A stretch of 64,000 bases of DNA from Torymus aiolomorphi (taxonomy: Eukaryota > Arthropoda > Insecta > Hymenoptera > Torymidae). The first letter of the stretch is position 1. Each line of letters opens with the position of its first letter. Below are positions 1 to 9,738 of the stretch, piece after piece. Where the stretch lies: contig CM070873.1 in NCBI GenBank assembly GCA_036365515.1, forward strand, positions 86,511,948 to 86,575,947. Direction: 5' to 3'. The position numbers were made by a program, and so were the translations under genes. The notes beneath the pieces are model-generated. The model was not told where the DNA came from. It ran no database searches and saw only the letters and a list, made by a program, of their open reading frames with translations.

Positions 1-1104
1 ACAATTTTCAATAATTTAGGTTCTATTTCCATGGCGTACAATAGGTAGAGTTTGTCGATAATCTCTTGATACTATAATAACTTTTCCTCCAAATACTTTA
101 TCATTATTGCATATATCTTTGAACAATCAATCAAAAAGCATATTTTGATGTCATTGTAATTTCATCCCAAATTATTATTTTTGTATTTTTAATGATATCG
201 CCACCTACACTGTTTGGAATTATATTACACGTGGTTTGTTCATTTATATTAAAAGGTCATTTGAAAGTTGTATGCACAGTTTACCATCTTGTAGCAAATT
301 AGAAGCAATGCGTGTCCCAGCTACCGTTAAATAATTAATTTTATTAAATTTTAAATAGCTAATTAAGTTATTAAGTAAATAACTTTTGCCACTTCCTCAT
401 GGCCCATCTACAAAGATACATTTATCGTCACATTCATCATTTAATGAATTAATTATTAATTGAAAAATTATTCGTTGAGCAATTGTTAACGAATTTAGTA
501 TTTCATTTAAATTGAACGTATCACCTTGTGTACATATATTATCTACATAAAGTTTCTCAAAATATGAATTATTTAAAACAGGTAAACCAAAATCAGATAA
601 ACTAAATCCATGTGAATTTAAAATATTATGTATTATATTTAAGGTGATGTGATACCCACACTATTACTCAATTCTGGGTTTCCGTTTTTCTCCTTCAATT
701 TTAACCTTTTTGAAAAAAACTCTCTGACACGTTTTAAGTTTAATAAAGAACTACAACGTATCAAAGAGTTTTTTTCTTAAAAATAAAAATTGAACGAGAA
801 AAACGGGAACCGGGTAAAAATTAATTTTATATTTATCAAATAATCCACGTGCATTAATTGGAGTTTGAAACGCGCAAATATAACCAAACAATTCGCACAT
901 GTTTTTTAGAAATTTGTAATGTGATTCTTCTTGTAAACATTTATCCCATTCAGTGTCTGTTGCAATTAAATTTCTAGCTATTGCTGCATCGGCAAAGGTT
1001 GGATAAGTAATACCATCGTAGGTTCTTAAACTTTTAAAACAAGTTGCTGGTTTAACATGTAAAAAAAGTAATCTAATAAAAAACCGATGCCAATTCATTG
1101 GCAC
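1..1104 (-). pseudogene. Helitron-type PIF1-like helicase remnant, interrupted
   Basis: This is the decayed helicase part of a Helitron rolling-circle transposon and it runs off the left edge of the window. Reading the minus strand, 1104-839 encodes the segment that precedes the helicase core (LRTYDG, YPTFADA, then CELFGYICAFQTP). After an insertion at 639-812, the frame at about 640-200 gives the approach to the core and then motif I as FVDGP-stop-GSGKSYLLN, where a TGA replaces the expected glycine codon. Motif Ia-like TVAGTRIASNLL follows. Further on, at about 125-1, comes motif III-like sequence FGGKVII...DYRQTLPIV. Several stops and the insertion make it non-functional. The Rep/HUH part is not in the window. 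The family call is from recognised motifs; decay is seen directly. Confidence 0.85.
639..812. mobile_element. Foldback MITE inserted in the helicase, right end truncated
   Basis: It begins TTAAGGTGATGTGATACCCA and is nearly self-complementary around about 735. It is the same family as the complete copy at 3938-4147, sharing the CGTTTTTCTCCTTCAATTTT and AAAGAGTTTTTTTC segments. The right end stops after AACGGGAAC, so the last 35 or so bases of the complete copy are missing. It breaks the helicase reading frame and supplies the odd last residues of the downstream open frame. Confidence 0.75.
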
Positions 1105-2306
1105 GTAGCTTCCTCAAACTTAATTTACTGATTCCTTTAATTAATTTTTAATTCCAATATTTAAAATTTAATACTTTATTTTGTACGATGGGACTATGTT
1201 AAATGGTTTGTGACGTTTTATTTTTACTCTTTCTATTTTTTGTCATTAAAAAGAAATTATTATTATGCAATTTTATATTTTACAAAAAAAAAATTCATTG
1301 CCCACAAAAAACACAAAAAAATAGTCATCACGACCAGATATTCGAGATTAAAAATTTTTTTTAATGCTTTTTAATACTGATATCTCAGAGAATATTTGAT
1401 CAATTTGAAATTTTAACCAATTATTACAATTATTTATTACAATATTTAGTTAAATTTTCAAGAGATTACCTTTATTTCTTGATAAAAAAAGTGATTTAAA
1501 AAAAAACTTGCATTTTTATTAAAAAATATTTGGCATCGATAACGGAAACTACCACAATGCTAGCAGCGATCGATACATTTTTATTCATGAATTGTGAAAT
1601 TTGTCTATTGGAATACGTTGTTGATATTGAAATAGCTTAAAAAGAACAGGTAAGTTATGAAACTAGAGCTCACACTTTCAAATTAATAAAATATTTATTG
1701 ATCTAGAAATGATCAATTTAATTTGAGACTGATATTTTCTGGAGATCACAGATATTTCGCCGATCGCAATTTCTCAAAAATATAATTTATTCTAACTTTA
1801 TTCAAAATCTACTTTTTTATAAAATAGTTTTTTTCTCAAAAACAAATGAAGATTCGTTGTTCTTTACTGTCCGTTACAATTTGACATAATACAAAAAATA
1901 TCTGTTTCTCTGCTCATTTATATACCCTATATAAATATTTCTCCATACTCAAAATTATAGCATTTATTTTTTAATAATGTCTATTTACGTGTATTATTGT
2001 ATGCTATATCTCTGCCAAATTTAAGTTTTGAATAATATATAGATACTTTCTATACCGTTAAAATAATGAATGATAAAACTATTTTTTAAAATAAAAAATA
2101 CATAACTTTCCAAGGTTAGAATTATGTATTCAGAATAAATATTGTTAACAGAGACGAAGTTTCCAAGAAGACGGACGGAATAATTCCTGGCGGCTCTTTG
2201 CAAAAATCGCTTGCTTCAGGCTCATGCAATTATCCCGTGGTGGCGCTGAATAAGTCCATGTAAGGCCCAGATACATCACAAGAGAAATGCATGGAGTCAT
2301 TGCACG
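1105..2306. other. AT-rich stretch without recognisable gene
   Basis: I see only AT-rich sequence with homopolymer runs and no splice-bounded coding segment that resembles a known family. The somewhat more GC-rich part at about 2150-2300 has an open frame, but its predicted peptide is not recognisable. Confidence 0.5.
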
Positions 2307-2334
2307 ATGAAAATCTCACGGAATAAGTCCGTGA

Positions 2335-2440
2335 TTTTTCTCTTCGTGTATATCGCCTTAAAACACCTTTTTGAACATTTTTTGTCTCGAAATTTTTTTT
2401 TACCGTTACAAAGCTTCCTCTATGAGGAAGACAAACGTTC
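2335..2440. repeat. Dispersed repeat R1, copy 1
   Basis: The stretch containing TTTTTGAACATTTTTTGTCT followed by CTTCCTCTATGAGGAA recurs at 53636-53745. The second half recurs at about 48955-48985. The CCTCTATGAGG core is a short palindrome. No coding content. Confidence 0.7.
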
Positions 2441-2529
2441 ACGTTGTTTAGGATTCACTAAAAAGATTCTACTTAGAACCGGTCTTGTAGTTTTCTGTTT
2501 TTTGTTCCATTTTTCTGATTTATTATAAA

Positions 2530-3398
2530 AATGTAATAATGAGGTATTTCATAATAAAAGTATTTAATATATTAAGTTATTATATTAAGTTATTGTATTA
2601 TTTATTATATTAAGTTAATAAAAATTCGACTTTTTTTGTAACGGCCACTTCAGAAGGTTAACTTCCTCTCCTAAAAATTAACTTCTAGACAACAAACACC
2701 GTATATCTCGAACCGTTGCAGTCTAAAACCAATCAAGGGTTTAATAACGAGCAAAAGATGAAAAAATATTTCCCGAAATAATTAAATATTTATTTTTTTT
2801 ACTAAATTTTAAATATTGATTCGAATTATATCATAATCTAAATTCTATATATAAATTAAAAAAAAAATTTAATAGTGAAAATGTATTGTATATACACCTT
2901 ATATGGCATTTTTTACCGAGCGACGTTAGAAGCGAGCTACACTGAGCTAGTAAATACATTAAAAGTAATAAATACTTATTAAAAGTCAAATGATTGGTTA
3001 GTGTCGATTTGCTCTAGGTATAATCGTATAGCTGGCTGACTAATTTTTTTAATAAACTTGGAAGATAACTCGATTGCATATGTAAGAGTTTATGGATACA
3101 CAATTTGACTAAAAAACGAATATATCTCGATAGAAATGACTGATTAGAATGAGTTATACTAAATACAGAACGGGGGACCTGATCCGATGTTTAGACGATT
3201 CAACATAAATTTTAAGTCAGAGCCTTTATTTAGTTTAACTTATGAATTACAAATTGTGCTGAATTTCGAAATCCTAAAGCATGAAGATTATATTTTCGAA
3301 TATAACAATTTACCTACTGTGAATAATATCGAATTTTATCTATAGAATTTTAATACGGGTTATAAATAATTCTTAATGGTAATACAAGCAAAAGTATT
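2530..3398. other. AT-rich stretch without recognisable gene
   Basis: No family-like coding segment, RNA gene or strong repeat is visible here. Confidence 0.5.
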
Positions 3399-3941
3399 TT
3401 AAGGTGGCTCATGCGTTTGGTGCCGTATCAAGTCGGGGCCCCGCAAGGGGCTTCTTTATTATTGCCAAATTAAGTTAACGTATTTTACGTAAATTTATTG
3501 TAAATAACTTCTAAATGTTCAAACAAAAAAAAGATTTTATAAATAAGTAAAAACTTTGCTAATTTGTCGCTACATTTATATGACTGGTCGCAGTGCGCAT
3601 ACGCAGTAGCAGATTTGTAACGTTTATTGTTAATATCTTTTTTGTTTGGTCGTTAACCTATAATTCTGATGATATCATTAGATTCTTCACAAAAAAATCT
3701 TTAATTTCATATATTGTACATTAAAAACTGCTTTTTTACAAGTTACTACGAAGCAATAAACTGTTCATTCCCATAAGGTTATGTGTTAAACGTACCTATT
3801 TATAAACTCAGTTTTTTCGATAATTTGGTCGTTGACCTACAATTTTCTTAGTACAGATCGAAAGTTTAATGTCTAAAGAACATATTTGTTAAGTTTAAGA
3901 TGTATCTGCTTTTTTATAAGAAATCGCATGAGCCACCTTAA
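3399..3941. mobile_element. TTAA-flanked MITE with TIR TTAAGGTGGCTCATGCG
   Basis: Both ends carry the same 17-bp terminal inverted repeat, reading TTAAGGTGGCTCATGCG inward from 3399 and from 3941 on the other strand. The TTAA at both ends fits target-site choice of piggyBac or Kolobok type transposases (known for those families; inferred here). The interior, about 0.5 kb, has no open frame of note. Its right TTAA at 3938-3941 is shared with the next element. Confidence 0.8.
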
Positions 3942-4147
3942 GGTGATGCGATATCCACTCTATTGCTCAAAATTGGGTTCCCGTTTTTCTTATTCAATTT
4001 TTAATTTTAAGAAAAAACTCTTTGATACGTTGTAGTTCTTTATTAAACTTAAAACGTGTCAAAGAGTTTTTTTCAAAAAGTTTAAAATTGAAGGAGAAAA
4101 ACGGGAACCCAGAATTGAGTAATAGTGTGGGTATCACATAACCTTAA
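3938..4147. mobile_element. Complete 210-bp foldback MITE, same family as 639-812
   Basis: It starts TTAAGGTGATGCGATATCCA and ends GTATCACATAACCTTAA, and the two halves are near-complementary around about 4042 (GTTCCCGTTTTTCTT against GAGAAAAACGGGAACC; TTTGATACGTTGTAGTTCTT near the centre). Almost the whole element can fold into one hairpin. It abuts the previous MITE at a single TTAA. Confidence 0.8.
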
Positions 4148-4252
4148 AATAAATCATTGTAAACTCAAAAAATTAACGAAAAATAACATATTCTCACCTA
4201 TTGAAAAGGTTGGTTCTTGATATATTTCAATAAAAACATTAACATTTAAGAG

Positions 4253-4255
<3 letters not shown>

Positions 4256-4292
<37 letters not shown>

Positions 4293-4700
4293 AAATCGCG
4301 TTTGAAACCAAAACTCGTTATTTGGCGGTTTTTCAAAAGTAACTCCGTAAAATGTATCTTGACATCCACAATAACTATTAGACACCAACCCAAGCAAAAA
4401 TTAAAAAATGTAAATAAATACAGGAAAATATAAAAAAAATGAAAAAAAAATGTAAAAAAATATAAAAAAATGTAAAAAAGTGTAAGAAATGTAAAAAAAG
4501 TGTTAAAAAGTGTAAACTAATGCTAAATTTCGGACGTTTGTTACACTCTTTTACCCTTTTCTACACTTTCTTTACAATTTTTTACATTTTTTTACACTAT
4601 CTTATAGTTTTTTTTTTTTTTTTTTACACTTTCTTTGATACTCATAATTTAAAAATTCTTTTACAGTTTTTTACACTTCTTTACACTTACTAAACAATTT
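4256..4700. repeat. Poly-T run and low-complexity inverted array
   Basis: A T-run of about 30 bases lies at 4257-4288. At 4420-4520 the sequence repeats TGTAAAAAA-like units, and at 4540-4700 the complementary TTTTTTACAC-like units, so the two halves form a loose inverted repeat around about 4530. No gene. Confidence 0.6.
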
Positions 4701-5179
4701 GCTACATTTTCGATTTTTGCTAGGGAAACTAGACGAAATTTCTTATATTTAGATAAAAAGTCATTTAACATGGGTTAAAAACTCTCAAAGTCAAAGTAGT
4801 TTGAAATTTGGATTTCATTTTCAACCTCCTGGCGCAGTATCCCGAGATATCTCGTCCAACTAAGTTTTTACCGCTGCAAAGAAGACGAGATATCTCGTCC
4901 TGATCTTATCCGTTTTACGAATATGTAAAAAAATTGGGTAGAACGCTCAATCAGGAGGGTTAATTTGGAAATTTTTATTTTTACGTCTATTATTGAGTGG
5001 GTTGTAGAATCAGAACAAAAATATTTCAAGCTAAATCTCAAGACACGTGTCTCATTGAATATGTAGTTTATAACATGTTTTCATAATTTTTAAGTAAATA
5101 AATTCGATCAGTAACTATTTTCATGAATTTGAATAAAATCAATTAAATATATTTAAAAAAATTTTTTTTAGGCTTAATT

Positions 5180-5216
5180 GCTGTGTGTGTGTGTGTGTGT
5201 GCGTGTGTGTGTGTGT
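5180..5216. repeat. (GT)n microsatellite
   Basis: Alternating TG dinucleotides with one GC interruption. Confidence 0.9.
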
Positions 5217-5437
5217 TTCATGATTTTTATACAACTCTAATCTCAAAATATCACAACTTTGATATGATTTTTCGGTGCTCGTGGTATAAAATACGGTTCG
5301 AGGCTAGTGCGAAAGTGGATTACTTATATTTACCTCATGGGACTTTTCGAATTGAAAAACGTCGTACATAATCTACTTCCACACCCGTGTCGAAAAGTAC
5401 TAGGTATTTAAATATTCAAGAATAGTATTATTTGTAC

Positions 5438-5709
5438 CTTATTGGAAAAACTCACGTGAGTTCTCACGTAAAAATCTCACCTGATTTAAAAACCAGAATA
5501 GCGTTAAAATTTAGCGCGGGATTGACCGGAAATTAGATAATATAAACATGGCTATATGCGGCAGCTCTCAGAATTTAAACAAAGTTAATAACAATTAATA
5601 TTTAATTAAAAATATTGTGGTCGGTACGGTATATAAGAACTCTGTCGGTACTTATAACGCATCTCCCAGGTGAGATTTTGACGTGAGAACTCGCACATTC
5701 TCACTAGGG
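5438..5709. mobile_element. Degenerate foldback with CACGTGAG subterminal sites
   Basis: The left end reads ATTGGAAAAACTCACGTGAG, TTCTCACG and then AATCTCACCTG. The right end carries the complement (CAGGTGAGATTTTGACGTGAGAAC and then CTAGGG). CACGTG-like sites are spaced 12-13 bp apart, as in the larger elements at 33911-35450 and 35452-36299, so this is probably an older relative. No coding content. Confidence 0.6.
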
Positions 5710-6454
5710 CAGATCCTCTTATCTTAAACAAATGAACCTATTTGTTATGATATCAATTTATTTGTAATTTGGTTGGTGGGAGTAATGGGTTGCTAGGTTA
5801 CAAAAACAAAAGTGGCGCGAAGTTTAGCTAATATTATGGTGCTCGAAGCACGCTTAGAGATGATTATAGTGTAATATATACAACTTGATGCCAAATTAAA
5901 ATTCTATATCAAATATTTTTTAATATATCATTAGTTTGGTTAATGTTATTAAGTAATTTAATAACATTAAATTACTTAATAATAATAAGTCAAGTAATTT
6001 AGAAGACAGGCTGTCATAGTCCCTCACCAGCGCACTCTGTATAAGGTCAGTTATTGTCTTGATTATCAGTAAGTCTACTCTTTGTTATTATTCATTTTCT
6101 GACTAATTTACAAATTTTAGTAGGAGTGTGTGTAATTTATGAAATGATTGAAAGTCTAAATGTAATAACGACTGTGTGGATTCTCTTTTTATTTATTTAT
6201 CTTTATTATATACATTAACGTACTTGAATGATTATATACAACATATTATTTTACCAATTTTTAATTGTATTATCAATATTGTTAGCTGATCGTATACTAT
6301 AAGACTTACTTAATTGTTGTCTTGAATTCTATGGACATGAAACTGCATAGAATAAAAACATGATATTTGCAATAATTCTAACACTTTAAGTAATTTTGAT
6401 ATCCAATTAATAAATGAAATAACATTATTTATGAAAAAAATATATATATATATT

Positions 6455-6660
6455 TTTCGCCATACCCTGGCCGAAAGTGCCACATTCCCGCCCGGCTCAA
6501 AAACGGGAATGTGCTGCTTTCGGCCCGGATATGGCGAAAAATAGTATACGCACCACTGGAGTAAAATTGGCCAGCCCATAGCTCGTGTAAATTGACACCC
6601 GAGCCGAAGGCGAAGGCGACTGTCCAAGTTTTTTCCTCCCTAGGTGCGTAATATACTATT
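6455..6660. repeat. Double-hairpin repeat, copy 1
   Basis: Two consecutive imperfect hairpins are visible. Hairpin A (about 6456-6541) pairs TTTTCGCCATACCCTGGCCG with CGGCCCGGATATGGCGAAAA, with inner arms ATTCCCG/CGGGAAT. Hairpin B (about 6540-6660) pairs AATAGTATACGCACC with GGTGCGTAATATACTATT. The unit recurs in reverse order at about 50130-50340 and in decayed form at about 36757-36905. It might be transcribed as small hairpin RNA, or be a small transposon; no evidence decides. Confidence 0.65.
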
Positions 6661-7010
6661 TTTTTCTAAACTATAAGTGCGCAAAACTCGATTTTCTATG
6701 CCTATTGCGCGCATCTTACAGTGGTGCAAAGCACTGTGTTTGAGCACCAAGTGTGCAAAGCAAGCACTTTCGCTAGTAAGCACACTCGCTACGCTCGGGC
6801 GATAAACACGACTCGTGTGGGAATCATCTACTTGGCGCACTTGTTGCGTAATGGACTATTTAGAACCGTGTGCAACAAGTTCGACTTTTCGCACCTGTTT
6901 TCTTATTTATTATGTTTTCTTATTTATAATTACTTGTTTACCCTTTTCCATACTAGTGCGAAAAAGTAGTCCTTTACGCACGTAAAAACAGATGCGAAAA
7001 GTCGATCTTA
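6660..7010. repeat. Cluster of short GCGTAATG-TACTATT hairpin repeats
   Basis: Short segments such as TTGCGTAATGGACTATT and CTCGCTACGCTCGGGCG occur beside arms such as TTCGACTTTTCGCACC and GCGAAAAGTCG. Similar motifs recur at several places in the window. The open frames on both strands look like by-products of this repeat. Confidence 0.5.
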
Positions 7011-7171
7011 TTGCACTCTGTTTAAAAAAAAAATCGCTCCACATTTTATAACTGAGTGTGTAAAATTCGAATATTAATTTTTTTACGCTAACAGATGGAA
7101 TTGAGTCTTACGCACTCAGTCATCATAAAAAAAAAGAAATACGACTCGCGTGCCTTATTATAGGTATATAG

Positions 7172-7948
7172 CCCGAGTAGGAATGAAATAGGGCGTGCCG
7201 TAGATATTACACGGGCCGGATGGCGTATGCCGTGCAAGGCTCTCGCGCGGCATGTAACGCTTTTATTGTAAGGTACTTGCGTTTCTGCCGTACGATAAAC
7301 TCATTTACAGCAAGCCTTATCCGGGCCGGTACAACGCCGTGAAATTTTCCGGATAAGGTACATGTCATTTTTCCGTTATATTAACATTAGTATTTGAGCA
7401 TTTGTTTACGCGCGCGTCATAGCCTCAAACCTGGATAGTGCTCCGTCTCTGTCGTAAGAAGAACAACCTAATAAGTATAATGGATAAACAATGAAGGAAA
7501 AAGTTAAGTACTAAATTTCGAAAAAAGAAGATATTTAATAAAAATAAGTAGTGTTTATACTCGAAAAAGTGCAAATATTAGTTTTATATTTGTTATAAAA
7601 AAAACAAGATTATAATGTATAGTGTCCAAATATATAAAATACATTAAATATGATTTAATAAATACATCAAAAATATGTGAAATGTTGTAATTTTTATTAA
7701 GTATAGAACATATTCGCTTTCAAATTATTTAGACAATAAACCACGTGTTGCCCGAATCAGGGCCGGATCAGGGCCAGATGTTTCACCGGACCTAAGGATA
7801 TAGATAGGTAAAATCATCCGGCCCTCATACAGTTCACCGTTACTATGCCTCGTACGGCACTCATCCGTCAACAACATCAGGTACGGATCAGGAATCACGG
7901 TAGACAGATCCGTCCCGCGTCATTGCCGTTTGAAAATTTCTACTCGGG
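7172..7948. mobile_element. Probable MITE with short TIR CCCGAGTAG
   Basis: The left end CCCGAGTAGGAA at 7172 is matched by TTTCTACTCGGG ending at 7948. The flanks of the element are relatively GC-rich (GGGCCGG and CGGATAAGG-type segments) and the middle is AT-rich. No protein is encoded that I recognise. The terminal repeat is short, so the boundaries are tentative. Confidence 0.45.
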
Positions 7949-8233
7949 AGGTAGGCGTGCGTCGCACTAGTTACGTAATGTACTATTATCAAGATTCGCA
8001 TTTCTACGGTACAAACGTCAAAAGAAAAAGATGAGCGCGAGACCGCGCCTATCCTTTATTATAGGGGCTTTCTCTTTTGCAATGGATTTGAAATGAAAGA
8101 AAAACTTGGGTGAAAAATATCTTGTTTGCTGATGTCACATGCTCGGAGCAGCTAATGATGAGGGCAGAGAATGGAAGCGATTAAAAAGTACCGAAAGTAA
8201 AAATATTAGCAGATGGTTATGCGCTGCGTCCAA

Positions 8234-9126
8234 CTAGAAGGAGATACCTGAGTAAGCCGTGAGAAGGCAGAGCAGGGTGTAGCCGTAGATGAGTAGGTGG
8301 TGGGGCTCCGGGGCGACGTGCTGCCAGACGATGCCCAGCAGGCTGAGCAGCTTGGCGCAGCCGCCGACAACGAGGGCGCGCAGCAGATCCGCGGGCTGGT
8401 AGCGCGGGGCCCGCCGGCCGAGCAGCAGCCAGCGCGCCTCGGTCACGAGCAGCACCGCCGAGACGAAGGCGCCGAGGCAGAGGCTCGTGTGAGCGAGGAA
8501 GAAGTAGAAGCTGCGCTTGCCCTGGAATATCGGGTCGCTGCTCGAGCGCCCGAAGATCTGGAAGAGCGGCTCCGGGCTCTCGGCGCCGGGCTCGCGCGCC
8601 GCGCTCTCTTGCTCCGACCACTTGCGGAACGACTCGCCCAGGATCAGCACGATCATCAGCTTCCAGTAGGCCTTGAACTGGCTGTTGTACAGCAGGTGCC
8701 TGTACGCCGGCTTCTCCAGCAGGACCAGATCCACCAACACGATCGCCGGGTCGTACTCGATGTACTTGTCAGCGATGTGGCCGCACTTCTTCTGAGAACC
8801 AACCAAATGCAAAACCCTCTTTAATCTGGCTTTCGGATTACCATTTATCAAGCATTTTTCTTCGAGTCAAACTGCACAGCCTCTCCGCAGTGGCCATCGA
8901 TTATCTTTAATAGTATGGAAATGAAACAGGGATATGGTAAAGCTTTATTTATACTCTTGCCGAGGCTTGCGTGCGCTTTGTGATGGAATTTCAGTCATTA
9001 TAATACGATTAATAAAAGTAAGACATTAATTATCAAACTTACACATTTTACGACTTTGAGAACGCTGGGACTGTAGCGGCGGTATAGCTCGTCTACATGA
9101 GCTCCGCAATTGATACAAGTGTACAT
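8234..9126 (-). CDS. ARV1: ARV1 family lipid/sterol homeostasis protein (2 exons)
   Basis: ARV1 is an ER membrane protein needed for normal sterol and sphingolipid distribution and for GPI-anchor synthesis (established for the family). The model is exon 1 9126-9043 and exon 2 8791-8234, joined in phase 0 by an intron that starts GTAAGT and ends TTCTCAG, giving 213 residues. The N-terminal zinc-binding Arv1 homology region is clear: C4 and C7 (YTCINCGAHVDELY) and C28 and C31 (VVKC|KKC), then DKYIEYDP and AYRHLLYN. Hydrophobic segments follow (LMIVLILG, FYFFLAHTSLCLGAFV, ALVVGGCAKLLSLLG, LLIYGYTLLCLL), as expected for a multi-pass protein. An in-frame TAG lies just upstream of the ATG, fixing the start. 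Exon 2 is much more GC-rich than the surroundings. It is shorter than the human protein but complete-looking. Confidence 0.93.
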
Positions 9127-9738
9127 GTTTACATTCGACTATCCTAGATTTATGCCGTGACTCTTCCATCAATGATTTATTATCTGTAAAAAATCAATTG
9201 AGGGATGAATTAATTTGTAATAATTATAGCCAGGTTCTATAAGTTTTTAACCAATATAACGATGAAAAATAAAAAAGTATGCTGTTGGTTGTTGGCTACA
9301 AGTAACTGAAGTAAATTGTTGGTATTATATAATTTTCCCGTCGACCTTCAGCATTTAAGTATAGTGCAGTGCAACCTTGGAAAAAGAATTGTCGCCGCAT
9401 CTATGCAACTACAGTTGCATACGCCTTGTACGCCGTCGTGAGCGTATGAGCTCGTACAAAGTGTTGTGATATGAAAAAAGAAACGCTTAAGCCGCGGTGT
9501 AACGGTAACAAAGTCTCGACAAAGGATGGGTGAAAGTCCTGGCGATCGCCGTAACGTGGAAGGGGTCCATGATCATTTATCATGTGACCGGGCAGAGGAA
9601 GAGGCGAAACAGTCGTAGTATCGCACTGCAAGCGCGACTTTGACTTTGACGGCGTGGCATTCCGAGACCGTCGCTCGTCAGCTGTGGACCGACTGCTTGC
9701 ACTGCCGTTTGACAACAATAAATACTTATAGCCTGAAG
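9127..9738. promoter_or_regulatory. Shared divergent upstream region of ARV1 and aldo-keto reductase
   Basis: The two start codons face away from each other with about 0.6 kb between, so this interval must hold both 5' leaders and probably a bidirectional promoter (inference from layout). The aldo-keto reductase side (about 9390-9738) is more GC-rich. I cannot place a TATA box or initiator with confidence. Confidence 0.5.

Noticed and set aside
8297..8824. Open frame on the plus strand opposite ARV1
   Set aside because: It is the antisense shadow of the GC-rich ARV1 exon 2 and has no family-like sequence.
9640..9738. Longer N-terminus for the aldo-keto reductase
   Set aside because: The in-frame extension is not like the family, whose members start close to the KTVKLPTGQ segment, so the ATG at 9739 was chosen.
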